From Heterobilharzia americana (taxonomy: Eukaryota; Platyhelminthes; Trematoda; Strigeidida; Schistosomatidae): a stretch of 64,000 nucleotides of DNA. The stretch is from the NCBI GenBank assembly GCA_944470555.2, contig OX104131.1, positions 14,376,515-14,440,514 of the forward strand, written 5' to 3'. Shown piece by piece: positions 34,480-46,149 of this stretch (the stretch's first letter is position 1; every line of letters begins with the position of its first letter). The notes under the pieces were generated by a model. It searched no databases. It was given only the letters and a program-made list of their open reading frames with translations, and had not been told where the DNA came from. The translations under genes and the position numbers were made by a program.

Positions 34480-34640
34480 TCCTGTGAATCTAGCTAAGTT
34501 TCTTCTCCCATTCCGCTTCCCTTCGCCCTATCCTTTTTTCTTCGCTCTTCCTTCCCTTGATTTCTCTGGACGCTTTCCATCCCCCGTTTATAACCAACCA
34601 TATCAACTGTCTTGTGGCATGACACTTGAGGACGCCATCC
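34480..34640 (+). other. Pyrimidine-rich 3' tail of copy E
   Basis: C/T-rich tract (TTTCTTCTCCCATTCCGC and similar) after the end of pol. A comparable tract follows copy F at 35880-36110, which supports reading both as family 3' UTRs. Confidence 0.5.
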
Positions 34641-34903
34641 GATACTGGCTTTCACCCAGAGGCGTTCGACAAAATCTGCTCGAGGACCCAGGTCCAAAAC
34701 GTACGGTGGACGGCTCGTTGCTCTGGATCTGTATCCCCTGAAATACAGAAGGCTAAGAAGAGACTTGATAATAGCTTACAACATTCTGAGCACGCCTGGC
34801 CACCCACTCCGTCACTTATTAAATCTTAGCTACAACGCTAATCTTAGGGGACATGCACGGAAACTAAGCCTCGCATCTGACAACCACAACCTCACCTCGA
34901 CTA
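34626..34903 (+). pseudogene. Pol C-terminal fragment between copies E and F
   Basis: Frame fragments LEDAIRYWLSPRGVRQNLLE, then LKYRRLRRDLIIAYNILST and HPLRHLLNLSYNAN, resemble the LSYRRLRGDL block of non-LTR ORF2. It is directly fused to the ORF1 fragment of copy F, so the junction is a deletion or nested insertion. Confidence 0.55.
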
Positions 34904-36110
34904 ATGGTCGTCAACTTCGAATCCCCAGAGGTACTCGCCATAGTGCTACAGACGTGGTACAAAGTCAAGAGCACCACAAGCGGCAAAGTTCGCTGCTGTG
35001 AAAGCAGACCGAGAACCCTGCGACAACAACAGACAGAAGTTATGCCCCGTGCCCAGGCCACCGTAACCCTAAACAGAAACTTTGAGGGTCAGACCGGCAA
35101 CCTCCACTCAACACTGAATGCACCAGTCGACGAGGGAAAAAACTTAACTGGGCCAGTTCAACTAGAACTGGCCAGCCAGTAGAAACCCTCACATCCAAAC
35201 CAGTGTCACTAGATAACTCAGAGACATCTCACGTTACGAGAGGCACCTCCAAGTGTCTCTACAGCAACTTGAGAGGACTCCGAGTAAAATGCCAGAGCTC
35301 CGATCCCTCTGTTTCGATCTCGTCCCGAAAATCATAATCCTGACAGAAACGTGGTTGTCACCAGACATAATTGACACCGAAGTTAACATAGATGACATGA
35401 TTCCGTTCAGGAGAGACACAGGACATAGGGACGGAGGGGGGTTGCAATATACTTGAACAAGTGGTTCGGAAGTGAACAAACCACTGACAGAGCTCCCAAA
35501 CTCTATCTGGTGCCACTTCGCGATCAAACACACCGAACTCCTAGCTGGGGAATCTATAGGTCCCCTAACGGCAACTTGGAACACAACCAAAAACTACTCC
35601 AGGCAATATCCACAATGCCAAACAGATGAGTTCTACCGAGTGGCCATCCGGAGATCCTCGAGGAAACCCCAATAGAATAGCCCACCAAGGGTCAAAAAAG
35701 CGTGTGCGGTCACACTTCTTCTCCCTCCAAGTCTATGGGTGCTGAAATGCGCTACCAGCAGGGGTGGTCTCCGCCCCAGCTGTTGAAAGTTTCAAGAAGA
35801 GGCTAGACAGTCATGCAGAGACTCACGGTCTACCCACACATAGCTGGAACACGAAGTGATATCGAGCTACCCCAACCAATTTTCTTTCTATTGTAACCAT
35901 TTAAACCCTTTTCATCCCTTCTACTCACCATAAGTTAGCCTCACTTACCTAAGTTCTTCATACCTTTGCACCCCCACTCACCTTACTTGGGTGTAAGTAG
36001 ACTACTCCGTTAGTTCACTTTTCCTCTCTTCCTTTACCCACACAAACACTTTCTAGGGTTTGTCTTCACTATCCCCAACCCTCTCTAGCCACCAGTCCTA
36101 ACAATCGTCT
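34904..36110 (+). mobile_element. CR1-like non-LTR element, copy F (internally deleted)
   Basis: ORF1 piece 34904-35182 (as copy E), endonuclease start at 35253-35456 (KIIILTETWLSPDI, then FRRDTGHRDGGG), then a direct jump to the ORF2 end at about 35700-35860 (FFSLQVYGC, NALPAGVVSAPAVESFKKRL) and a C/T-rich tail. The whole RT is missing. Confidence 0.75.
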
Positions 36111-36599
36111 GGCAAATTGGCATCTGAAGAAGCCAACTGTACCACAGTCGAAGGCAAACAAACCAACACTTAACTTCCTGTTCTCTAAATAAGAGCTGTA
36201 GCAGACAAGTGGTTGGATCTACTGCATCGGAATGCGCCAAAGATCTGGAACTGTTCCGCAAGACCAAGAAGCGAGCAAGAAGAAACTAAATGATCTATAC
36301 AAGCTCCTTAAAAAGATATTGAATATTGGAAACTCGCACTATTGATGTTGGATGAAGATATTTCCTTGTCCACTGCGGGAGGAAGCCTAACGACGCGGAC
36401 CACGTTCCAAGAACTGAACGTGAGAGATCAAAAACAACCAGTTTTTTTAGACTCTCACTATTATTGTTGGATGTTGTTATTGGGCAAACCGTACAACGAC
36501 CTTGACAAATGTTTAAAATACCCTCTACTCAGTCTAAATGGTTCCGAGTTTTCAGATTCAGATTTATTGTTTGAAAATAGATGGCTGTAAGCCTGTTCT

Positions 36600-37336
36600 A
36601 ATCCTTTTTCAGTAGGTCTCTGTGCTTGGCCAATACTCTTTTGAACGAGTCAATTGGTGATGGAGACACCACTTCTTCTGGGAGTTGATTTAACTCGAGT
36701 TGACTACTTGACGTGAGAACCAGTACTCTGCGGAGACTACGTTCGTTCTTTGTTTTTGTATTCCCCTGCTATGTCCTCTAGGGTGTCCGGAACTTGTGGG
36801 AAAGAAAAGAGAAAATAGACCAGGTCTAAATCCACTTCTTGAAATCCTGTATAGCATGATTAGATCTCCCCTCTGTCTGCGATAGGATAAAGAGAAAAGG
36901 TTCAGCTCCTCAAGTCGACCTTCATATGTCAGGTCGGTCATCGCAAAGGTCATGCGAACGACCGCGCTCGAAACTCCTTCGAGAAAGTCTGAGTCACCTT
37001 TCCGACATAGATTTGCGGCCTGCGTACAGTTTTCTAGTTTAGATCTAACTAAGGATGTGTATAAGATGATGAACATATCACCACCTATTTTTTGTAACTG
37101 CTTGATGATGCTCAAAGTTTCCTAGAATTCCGGGCCGTGACCAATCGACAGTGTGCCGTGGTTTTAAAATAATACCTCACTATGACTCCTAGGTCATTGT
37201 GGGTCAGTATTGAGGGTAGAGGAGTCCCACCAATATCGTATGTTTTGTCACCTATGTGTCTCATGTGCATGCCCACACATTTGCCGGCGTTGATAGGTAT
37301 CAGCCGCTTCTCTGACCGGGCAAACAAACTGTTCAA
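36600..37336 (-). mobile_element. Copy B-type non-LTR 3' fragment, minus strand
   Basis: Two frames: 37336-37112 (LIPINAGKCVGMHMRHIGDK, then LPSILTHNDLGVIV) and 37115-36690 (MFIILYTSLVRSKLENCTQA, GRLEELNLFSLSYRRQRGDL), ending near 36600 with residues reading NQLPEEVVSPSPIDSFKRVL. Only the thumb and C-terminal end of ORF2 are present: a 5'-truncated insertion. Confidence 0.8.
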
Positions 37337-37339
37337 GAA

Positions 37340-39190
37340 TATTTTGATTAGAGCAAAAATAACCTTTGATGAGTAAATACAAAAATGCCGATGATCTAAA
37401 TAAACGTGAAAAGTTACTCCCTTTTCAGATTTGGTGGTTTTCCAGTCTGATATTCCTATTTTATCGTTGTCAGTCAGACCGGAGTCTCATTTTGCTTTTA
37501 ATTAAGGTACAAATCATGATCTTCGATTCAAGGGTTCGACGTGACGCACAACTTAGATACCGACTTGAAACACGCCTAAGATGTGTGTGGTAGCTCATCC
37601 AAAACTAAGTTGAGTTTCATATTTTAACTGCCACTTTTTCGTCCCTCTGTATCTGTTCACGGTCTTGCCACCTTTGGGTCTAGTGATTCACTAATTTGTG
37701 ACGTAGAAGCCAGCTATAGGTAAGCGTCTACTATTCTGGCATGAGCTATTTAAGCCATAGTGCTGAAGCTGCTTTGTTAACATTGATACAGTGCGAAGCG
37801 TGGGACCCCGTAAAGAATTTACATTGAAATTACTAGAAATCCTCGGGCTTTTGCACCCTTTTCCCGATTCCTACTTGGCTTTTTCCCAGTGTTTTTTCTC
37901 GCGTTCACTTTGTTTTTGCCCCTCGTTCGTTTTTGAATTGTCTTGTGCTATTTATTTCTCGCTATTCATTCAATTTGTCCCGTGTTCTGTAATTAACCCC
38001 AAGGTTTCCCGCGAAAATGTTGACTAGATGATAATTTGTGCGATATCTCAGCCGTTACTTCGGACATTCTCTGGAAGCTTTAGGCAGTTACTCTAAAACA
38101 TATTCAGAGTGCACCTAAAGACGTTAAATATCTTCCCCGGAAAACCAACAGTTTCCTCTAGAAATCGTTAGAACTTTCTAAGTGCGTCCAAAGTTGTTCT
38201 CGAAATTGTCAAAAATCTCTGTTTTCCCAGTCTTGTCAGTGTGCTCGAAATTTATGAAGAATCACTGTACAACAATTTACGAAGTCACACTTCGGAATAT
38301 TTTCTGATGTATCATTTTCTTTTTGTAATAGGTGTTTACGATGCATTTTTACCTGAAAATAATGCAAAATTTAGGAGAATTGTCCCAACTTCGTAATTGC
38401 GCCTAAAAAATGTTTAGGATAGTTTCAGAAGCGCACCAAAACCTGGTGCTGGCTCGAATTTTTTCAGTTAGTGCTAACGAAACTAAGCTTACAGTTCAAT
38501 CAGAATCGTGAATGCCCTTCTAGGGTACAACTTTCATAGTTGAAATAGGAAAACCATTTACCAGTCCCATAAATATTGTGCAAGGTTCCTGAAATAGCTT
38601 TTTTATCTTCCGTGAATTAACCTAGGCTTTTCAATTCCCTATTTTTTCATTTCCTCTTGCTTGTATTACCAAGTTTTAATTTCATAATTCCCGTTGTGAC
38701 ATCAAAAATAAGATATTCAACGAAGAGTACCCATTTCAAGGAGCCTATTTGCAGGCCATACATTCGTATATATGAATCATATTTAAAGACTGTAATTCAT
38801 GAAGAAAAATAAACTTGAATGGTAGGAAATTAAGAAAGCAGTATTGTTGGTTATGATTATAATAATTTCGCTAGCTGATGACGCAATGGCTGAATGATAA
38901 CAAAAAAGGGTTACGTAAAATTTTTTGATCGTACATATAGATTACAGACCGATGAAAACGTGGTAGAGTTAATCAGCAGTCAAAGGATTAGGTAGTATGA
39001 ATAAGACAAGTTCATTAGAATAAATTGAAAATGTTTTGCTAAAAGTTGCAATTATTGGGAAGATTAAATGAAGTATCACCCGAAACTATTAAATGTAAGA
39101 ATAAAAAAATGATAATCATGATATGAACACGGATTAATCCAACAAGAGGGGGAAGTTGAGAAATAAAAGATAAACGGAATGAACTAAGAT
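37340..39190. other. No gene seen
   Basis: AT-rich, low-coding sequence. No retroelement motif, no tandem repeat and no exon I can support. Confidence 0.45.
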
Positions 39191-39199
39191 CGAACTAAG

Positions 39200-41330
39200 T
39201 TAGGGCCAAGGTGGAGACAAAGACTGTTCGTACTTCTTTTGCACACAAAGGTCAGACTTGAGTTCATGGATAGCTAAGGCTTCCTCTGTTTTTAGAAGTT
39301 GAAGATGGAAGAAATATGAGATATTTAATCGAATTGGATGAAACACCTTGAAGCCACTGTTGGGATCGGTTGAATGGTTGGCGTCGATTAGATTTTCAAG
39401 TATATAACTTTCATCCTTATAAAACCAGACTGGAGTGTGTTCTCGTATACGTGTCGACACTAACCTGTGGCTAGGCCACGGGTGATTTATCTTGCTCCAC
39501 AGGAGCAGGTGAATTGGTAGATATGCATGCAGGTGGCCTGTCAAGGGATATTGTCTTTTACACAAATGGAGAACAGTTTGCGACCAGTAAAAGTCAAATG
39601 AAGTCTGCCTAAGTAAAAGGTCCTACTAATTGATGTGGAAAGAAGATTTATCAGGGTGTCTGATGCTACATCACCTTTCAGTTTCAGATTCATGAACAAA
39701 TTAGTTTTAGAGACTGAGTTGATGACTGATTTCACATGCCTTTCTCACATATTTCAATCAACATATCTGCAAGGATAGACGTTTTCGGCAAGCGTACCTC
39801 TTGGAAGGTGAAGTTCATCTAGCCCACAGTCTGTTACGAATATTTTGTATTCGATAGCAGAGTGAGTGAATTGGGCTTTTGTTCTTCATGATCGGCACCC
39901 AACTGTAGAAACTAGTAAGCTGTTCGTTCCACGTGGGTTTTGTGTAGATGGGTTATTTTAGTGTTCCACTGTTGCTTCTCGTGATTAGCTCATCAAGGAA
40001 GGAAATATCTGGTTCCGATTCCGTCTGTATAGTGAATTCCAACTCTGAATGATAATTGTTAAACTCGTGTTGGACGTCATCCAGATCGGTATCTGAGTCA
40101 CAGATAGCGAATATATTATGCATGTATCTTTTATAGATATCAAAATGATTGATAGGTTGATTAGAATTTTCTAATTTCCACATAAGCAATCTGACATTAG
40201 AAGTCCCAGTGGGGATCACATCGAATTCTCATCATTTTGCCAGTATATCCCATTGGAACTAAATTGCACATTAAAAATACATCTCACCAAGAGCTCTCTC
40301 AAGTAGTTTGTTGGAATTCCTACTTCTGTATTATGTGAATCGATGAAATGACATATGTAACAAACAGTTTAAGTGAGTGGTATACTGATGAATAATGATT
40401 AGACATCTAAGGAAAAGACGATCAATAGACTGAAATGTATCACAAATAGAATATCGGGACAATTGTCTTGTGACTAGTTCCAGTATTTCAGCTAACTTCT
40501 GGGCGATACAAGGATAAGGGGGACTTGACATATCCGAAATCGGATGAAGAGATAATCCTGATTTATGTATTTTTTGCTATCCATAAAGACGTGGAACCAC
40601 TGAGCCAACGTTCATACAAACCATAGGAAATCAATGCATTATCCTTCATTTTCGTCAAAATACCTGTGAGTTAGACCTCAATCTGTTGTTTTATTCTCGT
40701 CACCTTCACGTTTTTCAAATGTAGTCTGATCAGAGAAAATGGACAGTATTTTGTCGACGTATTCCTGACGACTCAGAATAATTTTCTTTTCTTTATCAGG
40801 ATGACTTAAGATTATATCATTATTCCCAATGAGCGACTTGAGTTGCTCAACATGATCCTGCCTCAGCAGAGGATTCGAACTAGATCATGAATTAGGAAAC
40901 AAGAACATTTGATTTAAAATGTTGAAAATTCTGTGGTGGTGCTGGAGCAAGATCGAAAGTCTGACTAATTAGTTTTTCAAATTGCATCTGAGTGTGGAGT
41001 CTGTTAACTTTGAATGTGCTGTTGCAGAACTTCTGATTTAATGATGGTAGGCTCGTGACTGAATTTCCGAGAGAAATGCCGAAAAACAATTGAACACATA
41101 CGTATATGGATTGTTCGGGAACTTTCTTTCCATTATCACTGGTTTTAGACTATCAAGCTGTTTCAACCTGATAGATTGAGACTGCTCTTCTGAGACAACA
41201 GAGCTATAATTCTCAAGTTGTTTGTGTTCATCTGTCGACAAGTCATGAAGACGATGGCTTCGCAAACATATACTCCTTTCCAAAGCGACAATATGGGAGC
41301 TAATGGCATCAGGGCTGTTTAAAGCATGTC
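39200..41330 (-). mobile_element. Penelope-like element, degenerate, minus strand
   Basis: Minus-strand order: N-terminal region (41283-41038, LRSHRLHDLSTDEHKQLENY; 41089-40892, MQFEKLISQTFDLAPAP), RT palm remains (EYVDKILSIFSDQTTFEK near 40780; EILELVTRQLSRYSICDTF near 40480), the active-site block 40219-39953 (IYKRYMHNIFAICDSDTDL) and the C-terminal part 39565-39200 with RLVSTRIREHTPVWFY, which matches the end of the GIY-YIG endonuclease of Penelope-like elements. YMDD is YMHN, so RT is dead. A second element of this class is at 45336-46140 on the plus strand. Confidence 0.8.
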
Positions 41331-41975
41331 TTCGAATTTGGTAACGGAGTGAAAGTTTCCGAACAATCCAGATAAATACGTACCTTATTATTTTTCGATT
41401 TGTTACTTGTTCTAATATACTACGCAGGGATCACACCTTATATGATAAATCATTGTTATTCTGTCCCTTGTAACAGCTAGCTGTACTTTGCACATGTGTT
41501 CATTGAATTCTGCTTTTCTGTTATCAACAGTCTGTTTCGGTTTGCGGTTATTCTCCATTTTTCTAACATCTCCAGACAATACTAATAGTAATTTGATTGA
41601 GAATGGTAGTTTGTAAATATATACTTTAAGCATGAGTTACTTGATCAATACAGTACAATCAATTACAGTACATTAATTTCCATTGGAAAGTGTCGATTCG
41701 CTGGATATCATCAAAGCAAACCTCACAGTTGGCTAAAAACACTGACACTACCTACCTTCACTAGTAAATGGTAAGAAATGATTTCATCGAAGACCACAGA
41801 TTTCGTACCTTGTACAGCCCTATTCACTCTAATCGTCAACTGAATTTCTAGATATTTTAGATCCTTATTTTTACATTTGTAAATAATATTCTAATGTGAT
41901 TTTGTTATGTGTATCTGCATGCCATACGCTTATCGAGTTGTCAGTTTACGTTTTTCTCTCATCTTTCTGTAACAG

Positions 41976-42254
41976 ATTTACTCGCCAAGTAATAGGCCAT
42001 CGATTACTACAATTAAAGAATTCGCTTCTTAGTCAACAGCTGAGTAAAGATCTGTCATCTAATCACAGCAAAACATGGATTTTACAATACCTCTAGCATA
42101 CTATACAGAATGGTGGAATATTAACTCTCATCGCTGTAATCACATCAACAAACCGCCTGTTAATCAAGAATCGTATGGCTTTGGTCGTTCTTTTGTCGCC
42201 GATTGGGCTCGTGTTGGTGCTGTCAGTATCAATCATATATCAGATACCTTGGAG
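41976..42254 (+). CDS. TAF1C: TAF1C-like gene, first coding exon
   Basis: A good acceptor (TCTTTCTGTAACAG, ending 41975) precedes a 99-bp 5' UTR and the ATG at 42075; a stop lies in frame at 42060. The 60 codons (MDFTIPLAYYTEWWN ... ISDTLE) end at the donor GAG|GTAATC, phase 0. The acceptor may take a spliced leader or an upstream non-coding exon. It joins in frame to 49849. The link is supported by matching phase and the absence of any other exon nearby, but the 7.6 kb gap leaves some doubt. Confidence 0.6.
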
Positions 42255-43079
42255 GTAATCTAATGATTCCATGAGGATAACATAGGCTAGCATTCTTCTT
42301 ATAGCTATTATTATTTCATGCTTATGAATTACGTTATTCATATCGCTTATCTAGTGAACAGTACTTGTTATTAGTTACTGTCCAAGTATTCACGTCATTT
42401 GGTTTATTTTCCATGTTATTGAAGCACTTGTCAGGGAAAATATTTCATGTTTCGCTTTTCACGATTTGCATTTCTGGATAGGGAAATCATAACTGAGCGA
42501 TCTAGGACCACATCCACTTCTCAGCCATGGACTCGATACCCGCTCCGCTATGAGGATTTAGGCAACCAGATATTGTCAGCCCTCGGACGATACATATGAC
42601 TGATTGCCTAGCGTGACAAGCTGCACGTGGTTACTAGGTTGTATACGTACAAAGCAAGTGAAGTACATAGAACTTTGGAACGCTTAAGTATCATGCGAGG
42701 ACTGATTGAAAATTCCATGCCTAAACTTTACATTACTACGCTGTTGGTTTCAGAATACGAGCAGGTTTTTTCAATTTCTTAAGATTGAAAAAGAAAAGGT
42801 GAAGGGGTAATTTGGTAATATGACTTATAGAAGCCATAGCTTCCCCTTAATTGTCTTTAGACACATCAGGTGACCAAAAGATGTTGACTAATTTGAAAAT
42901 AGTACGATTGCTTCGTCTGCTACATGAGTGGTTTGTTACGGTCTCCTGTTACTCACATATCAAACTGACTGAAAGAATGGAAACTCCGTGTCAGTACACA
43001 AGAATTAGTTGGCAAAATTTTCAACGAAGTGAGTTCGTTTAACTTGGAGGTTTGTAGTGGAATTAAGTATTTTTAAAGG

Positions 43080-43535
43080 GGTTCTTATCATGAAGTGACA
43101 TCACTCAGAGAACCACTCAATATCTAGGGGCATTAAGCAGCTGTTGTATTAGTGTTCCTGATCCCCAAAAGTGCACACCAACAACTTGAATGATCGAAAC
43201 CAAGACCATCTGATGACCTACTTTTCCCAACTTATCGTCCAATACCATCGATTCATATTTGTCCTCGTAACTGACTCGTTTGACCTGTTGTCTCGTAAGA
43301 ACATCGGCTAATCCATCTCAAAGCAAGTCATTATCCGGGATCGGATTTTTATTCAACTTGAGGGTTTTAGGTGAACATATTGTCTCAGCTCCTCACAGGG
43401 TTGTGGGTACGTACTGCTGACAAGTCTCAAACTAAGACGAAGCAACTGTCCAGTTCTCCTAGGTTTCCACTAGTTCTTAAGCTGAAATCAGTTTGTAATG
43501 AAAACCACTTTGAAAACTGTCATAAGTTGTAAGAT
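43080..43535 (+). repeat. SM-alpha-like SINE with degenerate hammerhead core, copy 1
   Basis: The core at 43407-43448 reads CTGACAAGTCTC then AAACTAAGACGAAGCA, the SM-alpha hammerhead layout (CTGANGA ... GAAA) with both conserved boxes mutated. The end TGAAAACCACTTTGAAAA resembles the 3' ends of the copies at 53998 and 55336. Confidence 0.55.
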
Positions 43536-43539
43536 AGAA

Positions 43540-44520
43540 TAAAATATTGAAGTGATTTTAGAAAAGTAAAGATGTGAAAAGACATAAATAGAAGGACAAC
43601 ATTGAGCTTGGTAACGGAGTATTTATTGAAATTTCCACATATCACAAAAAAGGAGTTGTATCAATCGAATGATTTTGATTGTAAACAATGTGAACCAATC
43701 GAAGTTAGAGGTAATGAGATGTTTATTTAGTTGATGAGTATTTTGGTTGTATTGTGTTTTTTGGGCTGGGTGGTTTAATACTGAAGCTTTCATTGTCGTC
43801 CTAGACGATATCAGCACTAACTTCAGTATGAAGTGAGTTGTCAATATCTTTTGTTAAGTGGCGTGAATTCGATTTTGACAACGTAGAAATCTTGGGCGGA
43901 GGAAACACAAAGACTATCAGAGAATTCCTAGAAGCTTGTTTGGCATTCAGGTCAGTCACCGATTAATAGAAGTATTGACATAGACTCAATCTACCAACGA
44001 ATAAGAAAAATGATGAACAACAACAAAATCAAAGGTCAAGCAGAGAAACAGCCAACAGGAAAATTTATGAAATGACAAAAATCAAAGGAAACAACGAATC
44101 ACAAACCGGTTTGTTAGGGCAACCTAGTGAATCACTCACGGAGAGATATTGACAGCTCACTTCATATTGAAGTTAATGCTAATGATGCGTAGAAAGACAA
44201 TGAAAACTTCACAATTAAGCTATCCAGCTCAGAAAACAGCACAACTAAGATCATCCACCTTAGCCATAAATGTTCTCCACCAGTTAGTATCTGTTAACTG
44301 AATGCAGCTTACTATCATGAACCACTTAATCTCAGCATTTCTACTCTTGATCCGTTTTTCTTTGTCATTAGATGCTTGCTAACAACTCACAGCTGAATTA
44401 ACTTTCTCGTATTTACAGTCGTGCTTACCTTAGACGCTGGAAGGTGAAAATTACACTTGTGACAAAATGTAAAGAATAGGAGAGTAGAAATCAGTTTAAA
44501 TTGAAGTTGATGTTGACTGA

Positions 44521-44561
<41 letters not shown>

Positions 44562-45335
44562 CATGCAGTCAAAGCATCCAATTAAAAATAAAATTGGGTA
44601 TTATTATCATTATTAACGAAGCAATCATGACCTGTGCAGAAGTGCATCTTTGATATGGCTGAATAGTCTAATGAATTAGTGAATGTTAACTGATTATTTA
44701 GGTAAAAATTGTACTTGATCAGTAAGAGTTATTCGACATCATGATGCAAGCGAAATATTGTATACTTCCCATATTTAGTTCGTTTAACAGTAGCGGAGCT
44801 GTCATATTGACTGACAAGTAGTAACCAACATGAATTAATGTAAATAAAGCATTTTTGAGATATTGTTATTCTTAACATGATTTTATCCAGTATAGATAAC
44901 ATTTTTGTAGTTCAGCTTGTAGATATGGTACATCTGAAGCGGTTTTATTAGCATAACAGAAGTGATGAAAGTTCCAAGGTCTTCAGTAAAGGTATTATTT
45001 CTATGTTCTCCAGGTTTTCAAAAATGTACAGAAGGTTATCTAGTTTTAAAGTGATTGAATAAATTACAAAGATATTTTTATGAAAAATGATTAAAAAAAT
45101 ACTTTACCTGTACGCAGATGAATAAGCCTGTTGGTCATAATCTTTTGTAGAAGTGCAAAATCTTGCCATTGTTGAGTGACTATCAAACGACCTTGAGCGC
45201 GTCAACTAGTAAACGGTCATTTCTTTTTGGTTTTAATGAAGAAATGAAATGAAATCTATAGTAGAAATGACTTTTTAATGGTGTTTAGGAACTTATATAT
45301 ATTTTCGACTGCTTTTTTCTGCTTATAATAAAACT
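43540..45335. other. Intronic sequence, no gene seen
   Basis: Apart from the CT microsatellite, AT-rich sequence without a motif I recognise. Confidence 0.4.
44521..44560. repeat. (CT)n microsatellite
   Basis: About 19 uninterrupted CT units; gives the Arg-Glu repeat frame on the minus strand, which is not a gene. Confidence 0.95.
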
Positions 45336-46140
45336 ATGTACCGTAAAGATATTCATCCATGTTACTATGATGATGAAAGTAAATTTTCGAAAGAAGAGTT
45401 CCAGAAAGATACAACGGAACAAGTTCAACAAAAACTGACAAGAATTTTGAGAAAGAAAGAAAAATTAGTCATCAGTGAAGAGATGTTTGAAAGACTGAAA
45501 CCATCTGGTTCAGTAATTCTTCGACTTTACGGTCTTCCCAAAGTTCATGAAAAAGATGTTCTTCCTCGTTCAATTGTTGACATGAACAATTCATCTTATC
45601 ATGGGATTGCTAAATGGTTAACTGAAATCCTACATCCAGTGAAGAACTAGATCACTAATTACAGTGGTCATGACTCTTTCGACTTCGTTAACTGCATAAG
45701 AGAGGTCAACGTATGTGGCAAGCGTGTTATCATTGGACGTCACATCGCTCTTCATAAATGTCCTTTGGACGGAAACAATCTGCTCTCTATGTGATTATAT
45801 GGAGATCAACAAGCTTGAAACTGGGACTCCTAAACATTGTCTGAAGGAATTGCTCTTACCATGGACCTTTAATATACGATTTAGATGCAATAATAAGCTT
45901 TATCGACAAATGGATGGTGTACCAATGGGTTCTCCAATGGGCCCTCTCCTAGCTGACTGCTTCATCGGAAATCCAGAGGACAGTAACCTATGTCCGTTGA
46001 TCGACCAGTTTCATCTACATAAGAGATATATGGATAACACTTTCATCATCCGTGAGGAAAAGGATAGTAACCTTGAAGAAATACTACGAAAGTTCAATGA
46101 TTGTCATAAGTCAATTAAATTTACCACTATTCTTTTATAT
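45336..46140 (+). mobile_element. Penelope-like RT fragment, plus strand
   Basis: Frame 45336-45650: FSKEEFQKDTTEQVQQKLTR, GSVILRLYGLPKVHEKDVLP, MNNSSYHGIAKWLTEIL (typical Penelope RT fingers). Frame 45715-46130: VLSLDVTSLFINV, LYRQMDGVPMGSPMGPLLAD, HKRYMDNTFIIREEKDSNL. The active site is YMDN instead of YMDD. It breaks off at about 46140 where the minus-strand RTE-like element begins; the GIY-YIG part is absent. Confidence 0.85.
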
Positions 46141-46149
46141 TATTTGTCT

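Larger units (their letters stand above)
31256..34640 (+). mobile_element. CR1-like non-LTR retrotransposon, copy E (broken)
   Basis: ORF1 piece at 31256-31723, endonuclease remains at 31806-32100, RT pieces at 32404-33650, C-terminal pieces at 33660-34272 and a pyrimidine-rich 3' tail to about 34640. A second copy of the same family follows at 34904-36110. A 45-bp foreign segment interrupts the RT end at 33901-33945. Confidence 0.8.

Noticed and set aside
44387..44581. Arg-Glu repeat protein
   Set aside because: Translation of the (CT)n microsatellite on the minus strand.
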